From Sphingomonadaceae bacterium (GTDB lineage: Bacteria > Pseudomonadota > Alphaproteobacteria > Sphingomonadales > Sphingomonadaceae), in NCBI GenBank assembly GCA_019239785.1, contig JAFAZM010000288.1, positions 1 through 17,594 of the forward strand: a stretch of 17,594 nt of DNA, in the 5' to 3' direction. The notes beneath the pieces are model-generated. The model did no database searches, was not told the origin of the DNA, and saw nothing but the letters and a program-made list of their open reading frames with translations. How positions within the stretch are numbered: position 1 is the first letter of the stretch; every line of letters starts with the position of its first letter. Shown piece after piece: positions 12,086-17,594 of the stretch. The translations under genes were made by a program, and so were the position numbers.

Positions 12086-12189
12086 ATGCCCCCCGGAGCA
12101 CGTTTATAACCGGATGCGTAACGACCTGCCATAAAATCGATCAAGGGCCGCCGGCCTGACTGTGGCGCCGGTCGCGGCGCCCCCTAATC

Positions 12190-12300
12190 GGAACCTCACG
12201 GAAAGGGACAAGAAGGTGCGGGCCGGCCCTCGGGACTGCCGGCCCACATGGTCCGTGGGAGAACCTTCCATGCGGGACTTAGCATCCGGGTGTTAATGCT
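12190..12300. other. Candidate structured RNA element in intergenic region
   Basis: The 12086-12326 gap has no gene I can support. Within it, a strong 8-bp hairpin pairs 12220-12227 (GGGCCGGC) with 12238-12245 (GCCGGCCC) around a 10-base loop. Flanking pairs are GAAGGT 12212-12217 with ACCTTC 12263-12268, CACGGA 12197-12202 with TCCGTG 12252-12257, and AGCAT 12281-12285 with ATGCT 12296-12300. The second and third helices interleave, so they would form a pseudoknot or be alternatives. No U-run follows, so a simple terminator for kdpDE is unlikely. Strand and function are unknown. Confidence 0.35.
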
Positions 12301-12326
12301 CCGCTAACCCAATCGTCGGCCTTGGC

Positions 12327-13021
<695 letters not shown>

Positions 13022-13025
<4 letters not shown>

Positions 13026-14608
13026 GACGCGGCCTCCGCCGGCGCGCGGACGAGGAGGGCCTCCGGGAAATGGAGCGTGAAGACCGCGCCCCTGCCGTCC
13101 GCGCGATTGGCGGCGGAGACATGCAGCCCCATCGCCTCGGCGAAGCCCTTGACGATGGCGAGGCCGAGGCCGGTGCCGCCCTTGCGGTCCGAGCCTTCGA
13201 GCCGCGTGAAGGTCTCGAACAGGTCGGCCTCGCGCCCCGCCGGCAGGCCCGGGCCTTCGTCGACAATGGCGAGGGCGAGGCCGCCGGCCTCGTGCGCGCC
13301 GCTGATCGCGATCGCGCCCGCGGGATCGGCATATTTGCCGGCATTGTCGAGCAGGTTGATCAGGATGTGGTGAAGCAATTGCGGATCGGCCCGCACCAGC
13401 GGCAGGTCCGCCTCGAGGTCGATGCGCAGCCTGTGGCCGTCGAGCCGGTTGCGCAGATCGTGCACCGCCGCTGCGGCCGCGTCGGTGAGGTCGACGGTCT
13501 CGCTGTTGAGCCGGAGCGCCCCGGCCTCGACCCGCGCCATGCCGAGCAGGTTCGCGACGAACCGGTCGAGCCGCTCGGCCTCGGCGAGCAGCCCGTCGGC
13601 AAGCGCCGGATCGATCCCCGCGCCTCGCGCCGCCTTGAGCTGGCCGGCCGCGGCCAGGATCGTGGTCAGCGGCGTGCGCAGATCGTGGCTGACCGAGGAG
13701 AGCAAGGCGGCGCGCAGCCGGTCCCGTTCCTCGAGCCGCGCGACGTTCGCAAGCTTGGCGGCGAGCCTGATCCGCCCCAGCGACAGGGCCGCCTGGTCGA
13801 TCAGGCCGGCGAGCAGCGCGCCTTGGTCCGCACGCAGCGGATCGCCGCCGTCGGGCCGGGCGATGCCGAGCACGCCGAGCGGCCGGCCGCCAGCGATCAG
13901 CGGCTGGAACAGCCATTCCGAAGCGGCGAGGCGGTCCGCGCCGCGGCCGGCCGGCTCGCTTTGGTCGAACGCCCAATCGGCGGCCGCGACTTCGAGCGCG
14001 CCGAGCGCATGCGCCGGCGCGCTCGCGGCGCAGGGCTGCAGCCTTCCCCCCGCTTCCAGCAGCAGCACCGCGTCGACGCCGAGCAGGCGCGCCGCCTCCG
14101 CGGAGAGCGCGCCGCCGACCTCCGCTTCGCTCGAAAGGCCGGCAAGGCCGCGCGCGAAGCCGGCGAGGGCGGCGTTCCGCCCGGCGCTGAGCTCGGCGAG
14201 ATCGGCCTGCTGGCGCACGCGCGCGGCGAGCTGGCTGGTCACCAGCGCCACGCCGAGCAGCACCAGGATGGTGAGGAGGTTCTCCGGATCCCGGATCGTG
14301 AAGCTGTGCAAGGGCGGCAGGAAGAAGAAATTATAGGCGAGCGAGGAGAGCAGGCCGGCGAACAGGCCGGTGCGCAGCCCGTAGAGCGTCGCCGCCGCCA
14401 TGACCGGGACCAAATAGAGCAAAGCGAGGTTGGTGAGGCTGCCGAACGACGCGGCCGCGACGCCGAGCGCAGTGACCAGGGCGACCAGAGCCGCCGAGAC
14501 GGCATAGCCGAGCGGGCGGCCCCAGGCGCCCGCCGGCGCCCCGGCGCGGGCGGGCCGAGGCGCATCGGCAAGGGCGCGGCCGGTCTCGCTGTCGGCGGCT
14601 TGGCTCAC
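13022..14608 (-). CDS. kdpD: KdpD-type sensor histidine kinase lacking the N-terminal KdpD/Usp domains
   Basis: A 528-residue membrane histidine kinase. After a short cytoplasmic tail, about four hydrophobic segments (34-54, 58-76, 80-97, 108-128) form a DUF4118 domain, with NFFFLPPLHSFTIRDPENLL at 93-112, a KdpD hallmark. A GAF-like region (about 145-280) follows. The kinase core has the phospho-acceptor H308 in SVSHDLRTPLT, the N box NLLDNAGKYA (418-427), DEGPGLP (450-456) and GGTGLGLAIV (477-486); all are intact. E. coli KdpD is about 890 residues: the N-terminal KdpD and Usp domains (roughly 370 residues) are absent here, and the upstream region has no room for them before kup. The start is a GTG at 14608 with a weak AAGAAG upstream. 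Confidence 0.9.
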
Positions 14609-14675
14609 GGCCGCTTCTTGCGCCGATGGCGGGCGCTTGTCGATTGAGCCGCCGGGCAGGAGCCGGACAGGGGCA

Positions 14676-14693
14676 TAAAGATGGCGTAAAGAT
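14676..14693. promoter_or_regulatory. Candidate KdpE operator: 11-bp-spaced direct repeat
   Basis: TAAAGAT occurs at 14676-14682 and again at 14687-14693, exactly 11 bp apart, in the 158-bp gap between divergent kdpD and kup. Read on the minus strand this is TTTACGCCATCTTTATG. OmpR-family regulators bind direct repeats with this spacing. The E. coli KdpE site, as I recall it, also carries TTTAT and TTTAC half-sites 11 bp apart. The site lies about 70 bp from each start codon, so it could control both directions. No binding data. Confidence 0.5.
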
Positions 14694-14766
14694 TTGGCCG
14701 TTTTCCGCCATTTTCCGGGCTTCGGCTTTGCCGTCGGGGCCGGGCGAACCTAATTGCGCCGGCGAG

Positions 14767-16683
14767 ATGAACGCGATCAGCGCCCCCCTTTCCGATATGA
14801 GCGAGGCCGAGCCCGCCTATCACGGCCCGCAGGATGGCGTCGCGAAGCTCGCGCTCGGCGCGATCGGCGTGGTGTTCGGCGACATCGGCACCTCGCCGCT
14901 CTACGCGCTGAAGGAAAGCTTTCTCGGCGCGCATCCGCTGCCGGTGGACCGGCTGCACGTCTTCGGCGTCGTCTCCCTGATCTTCTGGACGCTGATGATG
15001 ATCGTCACGGTCAAATATGTGCTGATCGTCATGCGCGCGCACAACAAGGGCGAAGGCGGCAGCCTGGCTTTGCTCGCACTGATCTCGCGCAGCCTCAGCG
15101 GCCGGCGCTGGACGGCGGGGATCGTCACGCTCGGCGTGCTTGCGACCGCCTTGTTCTACGGCGATGCGATGATCACGCCGGCGATCTCGGTGCTGTCCGC
15201 GGTCGAAGGGCTGGTCGTGGTGCAGGACAGCTTCGCGCCCCTGGTGCTGCCGGTCTCGGTCGCCATCCTGATCGGCCTGTTCCTGATCCAGAAGCACGGC
15301 ACCGCGCGGGTCGGCACAATCTTCGGGCCGATCATGCTCTTCTATTTCGCGGTGCTGGCTTTGCTCGGCGCGGCGAACGTCCTGCGCCACCCCGAGATCG
15401 TCGGCGTGCTGAACCCCTGGTATGCGATCGCCTTCTTCCGCGCCGACCTGCCCCTCGCCTTCCTCGCTCTGGGCTCGGTGGTGCTCGCGGTGACCGGGGC
15501 GGAGACGCTCTACGCCGACATGGGCCATTTCGGCCGCAAGGCGGTGTCCGTCTCCTGGCTCTACGTCGCCTTCCCCTGCCTGATCCTCAATTATATGGGC
15601 CAGGGCGCGCTGCTGCTCGACGATCCGGCGGCGGCCGAGAACCCCTTCTACCTGCTGGCGCCGGACTGGGCGCGGCTGCCGCTCGTCCTCCTCGCCACGA
15701 TCGCGACGGTGATCGCGAGCCAGGCGGTGATCTCCGGCGCCTATTCGGTGACCCAGCAGGCGGTGCAATTGGGCTTCCTGCCGCGGGTGCGGATCGCCCA
15801 TACCAGCGACAAGGCGGTCGGCCAGATCTACGTGCCGATCGTCAATTGGGGCCTGCTCGTCTTCGTGATCCTGCTGGTGCTCGGCTTCGGCTCGTCGAGC
15901 AACCTCGCCGCGGCCTACGGGATCGCGGTCACCGGCACGATGTTCATCACCGCCTGCATGATCGGCGTGCTGACCTTCAAGGTCTGGCGCTGGAACAGGG
16001 CGCTGGCCGGCCTCGTCACCGGCGCCTTCCTGCTGATCGACGGCGCCTATTTCGCCTCGAACCTCACCAAGATCCCGGCCGGCGGCTGGTTCCCCCTGCT
16101 GGTCGCCTTCATCGCCTTCACCCTGCTCACCACCTGGGCGACCGGCCGGCGCCTGCTCCGCGCGCAGATGCGCGAGAGCACGATGCCGATCGGCCTGTTC
16201 ATCAAATCGGGGCACGGCTCGACGCGGCGCGTGCCGGGGACGGCGGTGTTCATGGCGGCTGATGCAAGCGGCATCCCGCACGCGCTGCTGCACAACCTCA
16301 AGCACAACAAGGTGCTGCACGAGCGGGTGGTCATCGTCACCGTGAAGATCGAGGACGTGCCCCATGTCGGGGAGGCGCAGCATATCGAGGTGGAAGATCT
16401 CGGCGGCGGCTTCTGGCGGATCGTCCTCCATTACGGCTTCATGCAGGAGGTCGACGTCCCCGCCGACCTGGCCCGGACCGACGGCTGCGGACCCGCCTTC
16501 AGGATCATGGACACCAGCTATTTCCTCGGCCGCCAGACGCTGATCCCGTCGAAGCGCCCCGGCATGATGCTCTGGCGCGAGAAGCTCTTCGCCTGGATGG
16601 TGCAGAATTCGGAAAGCGCGATGGAATTCTTCAAGCTGCCGACGAACCGCGTGATCGAGCTGGGGAGCCAGGTGGAGATTTAG
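14767..16683 (+). CDS. kup: Kup-family low-affinity potassium transporter
   Basis: A 638-residue inner-membrane potassium uptake protein (KUP/HAK/KT family, proton-coupled). The family signature GVVFGDIGTSPLYALKE is at 34-50. Further conserved blocks are KYVLIVMRAHNKGEGGSLAL, ALFYGDAMITPAISVLSAVE, VTGAETLYADMGHFGR and ISGAYSVTQQAVQLGFLPR, then IYVPIVNWGLL. About twelve membrane segments fill the first 450 residues, followed by the cytoplasmic C-terminal domain of about 190 residues (GTAVFMAADASGIPHALLHN, HYGFMQEVDVP, SYFLGRQTLIP). Length is normal. The ATG at 14767 has GGCGAG just upstream; an open frame reaching back to 14626 adds residues unlike Kup, and ATG 14797 is an alternative. It is divergent from kdpDE with a shared candidate operator. 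Confidence 0.95.
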   Translation: MNAISAPLSDMSEAEPAYHGPQDGVAKLALGAIGVVFGDIGTSPLYALKESFLGAHPLPVDRLHVFGVVSLIFWTLMMIVTVKYVLIVMRAHNKGEGGSLALLALISRSLSGRRWTAGIVTLGVLATALFYGDAMITPAISVLSAVEGLVVVQDSFAPLVLPVSVAILIGLFLIQKHGTARVGTIFGPIMLFYFAVLALLGAANVLRHPEIVGVLNPWYAIAFFRADLPLAFLALGSVVLAVTGAETLYADMGHFGRKAVSVSWLYVAFPCLILNYMGQGALLLDDPAAAENPFYLLAPDWARLPLVLLATIATVIASQAVISGAYSVTQQAVQLGFLPRVRIAHTSDKAVGQIYVPIVNWGLLVFVILLVLGFGSSSNLAAAYGIAVTGTMFITACMIGVLTFKVWRWNRALAGLVTGAFLLIDGAYFASNLTKIPAGGWFPLLVAFIAFTLLTTWATGRRLLRAQMRESTMPIGLFIKSGHGSTRRVPGTAVFMAADASGIPHALLHNLKHNKVLHERVVIVTVKIEDVPHVGEAQHIEVEDLGGGFWRIVLHYGFMQEVDVPADLARTDGCGPAFRIMDTSYFLGRQTLIPSKRPGMMLWREKLFAWMVQNSESAMEFFKLPTNRVIELGSQVEI

Positions 16684-16692
16684 GCCTGACCG

Positions 16693-16789
16693 CCCCTCCC
16701 CTTTAGGGGAAGGGACGGGGGGTGGGTATGTTCTCCCGCCGCCGTGCGACGACAACCCCCACCCCAACCCCTCCCCTGAAGGGGAGGGG
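16693..16789. repeat. Palindromic intergenic repeat, possible bidirectional terminator
   Basis: This lies between the convergent kup and pectate-lyase-like genes. Two small hairpins are visible: 16697-16710 (TCCCCTTTAGGGGA) and 16768-16789 (arms CCCCTCCCCT and AGGGGAGGGG). The two halves also complement each other imperfectly across the whole 97 bp, as in REP/BIME-type elements. Such CCCTCCCC/GGGGAGGG units are, as I recall, frequent between genes in sphingomonads. It may stop transcription from both sides, but neither stem is followed by a T-run. Confidence 0.65.
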
Positions 16790-16796
16790 CTTGTGG

Positions 16797-17594
16797 CTAC
16801 CGCGCCCCTTCGTTCAGCGCCCTGATCAGGCGGGACATGTTGGCGATGTAGGTGGCGGTGGAGATGCCGGTCACCGGGTGCTCGGCCAGATAGGGCGAGG
16901 TGTCCGAGGCATCGCCGACGCGGGTGGTGCGGTAGTCGCCGGGGACCGGAGTGGCCGGGCCGGGGCCGCGATAGGGGTTGCTGGTCGCGTGCAAAGGAGT
17001 CGGCCACCAGCCGGCGGCGTTGAGGCTGCGGATCAACTCGACAGGGCTGCCGCCGGCGGTCGCGTTGAGGTCGGAGCCGGCGTCGAGATCGGTGACGAAG
17101 TAACGGGGCAGCGGCGCATGGCCGGGCGCGTTCAGCGGCGAGTTGCGCTGCAGCGCCGCGCGATCCATCGCTCGAAGCGCGGCAAGCTCCCGGCGCATCG
17201 CCGGCACGTCGATCGCGCGATAGGCGGAATAATGGCCGAGCGTCGCCTCCGGGTCGTAGTCGACATAATAGCGCCCATTGACCACGTTCGAGCCGCGGCG
17301 GTGGACGTAGAGCGGCCGGCCGGTGCCGATCTCGATGAAGGTCGGGAAGTCGCGCCCGTGCCGCGCCGGATCGGGCGGCAGGCGGACGCTGTCGAGCCAG
17401 TCGAGCGCCTCCGGGATGCGGGCGAGGAACTTGCTGTCGCCGGTCAGCCGGTAGAAGTTCATCAGCTGACGGATGTTCGAGGCGGTGGTGTGGGTGACGA
17501 GCGCACGCGGCTCGTAGGAGCGGGCCTCGGCGGGCTGCAGGTCGAGCGTATATTGCAGGCCCCACCCAGGCTGCGGCTGGCCCTGCTGCGTCAC
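16797..17594 (-). CDS. Pectate lyase-like protein (PL10-type), 5' end missing
   Basis: 265 codons of a gene that continues past the right edge; the GTG at the boundary is not a credible start. The visible sequence resembles the catalytic alpha/alpha-toroid of family 10 pectate lyases: GWGLQYTLDLQPAEARSYEP at the left, then SNIRQLMNFYRLTGDSKFLA, IPEALDWLDSV, FPTFIEIGTGRPLYVHRRGS, VVNGRYYVDYDPEA and the C-terminal DTSPYLAEHPVTGISTATYI. PL10 enzymes cleave polygalacturonate by calcium-dependent beta-elimination, usually in the periplasm or outside the cell. The signal peptide and first catalytic segment would be beyond the window. The TPLHATSNPYRGPGPATPVP stretch near residue 200 is an added region I cannot assign. 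The family call is from remembered motif similarity; a different toroid glycan lyase is possible. Confidence 0.65.
   Translation of the reverse strand: MTQQGQPQPGWGLQYTLDLQPAEARSYEPRALVTHTTASNIRQLMNFYRLTGDSKFLARIPEALDWLDSVRLPPDPARHGRDFPTFIEIGTGRPLYVHRRGSNVVNGRYYVDYDPEATLGHYSAYRAIDVPAMRRELAALRAMDRAALQRNSPLNAPGHAPLPRYFVTDLDAGSDLNATAGGSPVELIRSLNAAGWWPTPLHATSNPYRGPGPATPVPGDYRTTRVGDASDTSPYLAEHPVTGISTATYIANMSRLIRALNEGAR

Noticed and set aside
11861..12109. An 82-codon plus-strand open frame after the Crp/Fnr gene
   Set aside because: It overlaps the Crp/Fnr end and the minus-strand small protein, which has a familiar conserved pattern and a sensible start.
12190..12216. GGAAC at 12190-12194 as a third EcfG promoter
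   Set aside because: No CGTT occurs 16 or 17 bases downstream (sequence there is AGAAGG).
14728..14756. TTGCCG-N17-TAATTG as a sigma-70 promoter for kup
   Set aside because: Spacing is right but the -10 matches the consensus poorly and the transcript would start within a few bases of the ATG.
14605..17565. A 986-codon minus-strand open frame antisense to kup
   Set aside because: Its product is a compositional mix rich in H, R, D, E and Q and has no recognisable domain; it runs through kup, the intergenic repeat and the lyase gene. It is a by-product of high-GC codon usage.

Overview
The window is GC-rich DNA, most likely from an alphaproteobacterium and probably a sphingomonad. The support is qualitative: high GC at third codon positions, ATGA-type gene overlaps, two close matches to the EcfG general-stress promoter of alphaproteobacteria, a kup/kdpDE locus, and short palindromic repeats of the kind seen in sphingomonad intergenic regions. 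No rRNA, tRNA, CRISPR array or transposase was seen.

Positions 1-8132 (minus strand) are one tightly packed operon for an extracellular contractile injection system (eCIS, a phage-tail-like particle). In transcription order it encodes an AAA+ ATPase, a DUF4255 tail-terminator-like protein, a beta-sandwich protein of unknown role, the contractile sheath, a tail tube protein, a tail-assembly-chaperone-like protein, a 59-residue DUF6760 protein, a second tube paralogue, a low-complexity protein with repeated tryptophan motifs, and the first 42 codons of a CIS-tube (Pvc7/Afp7-like) protein cut by the window edge. Baseplate, spike, tape-measure and effector genes would be expected beyond position 1 and are not visible.

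Positions 8277-10126 (minus) carry a two-gene lipoprotein unit: a quinoprotein-associated substrate-binding protein and a YVTN/PQQ-type beta-propeller. No quinoprotein dehydrogenase is in the window. A palindromic repeat lies between the likely ribosome-binding site and the start of the substrate-binding gene, and the propeller gene has a potentially structured leader that could mask its Shine-Dalgarno sequence.

Positions 10313-12085 hold three small uncharacterised proteins and a Crp/Fnr-family regulator. The regulator and one small protein each have an EcfG-type GGAAC-N16/17-CGTT promoter, suggesting a small general-stress island. A gene-free stretch of 241 bp (12086-12326) contains a possibly structured RNA element.

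Positions 12327-16683 form a potassium module: kdpE and an N-terminally short kdpD on the minus strand, divergent from kup on the plus strand. The intergenic region has an 11-bp-spaced direct repeat that resembles a KdpE/OmpR-type operator and could serve both directions. After a convergent inverted-repeat region, a 5'-truncated pectate-lyase-like (PL10-type) gene runs off the right edge.
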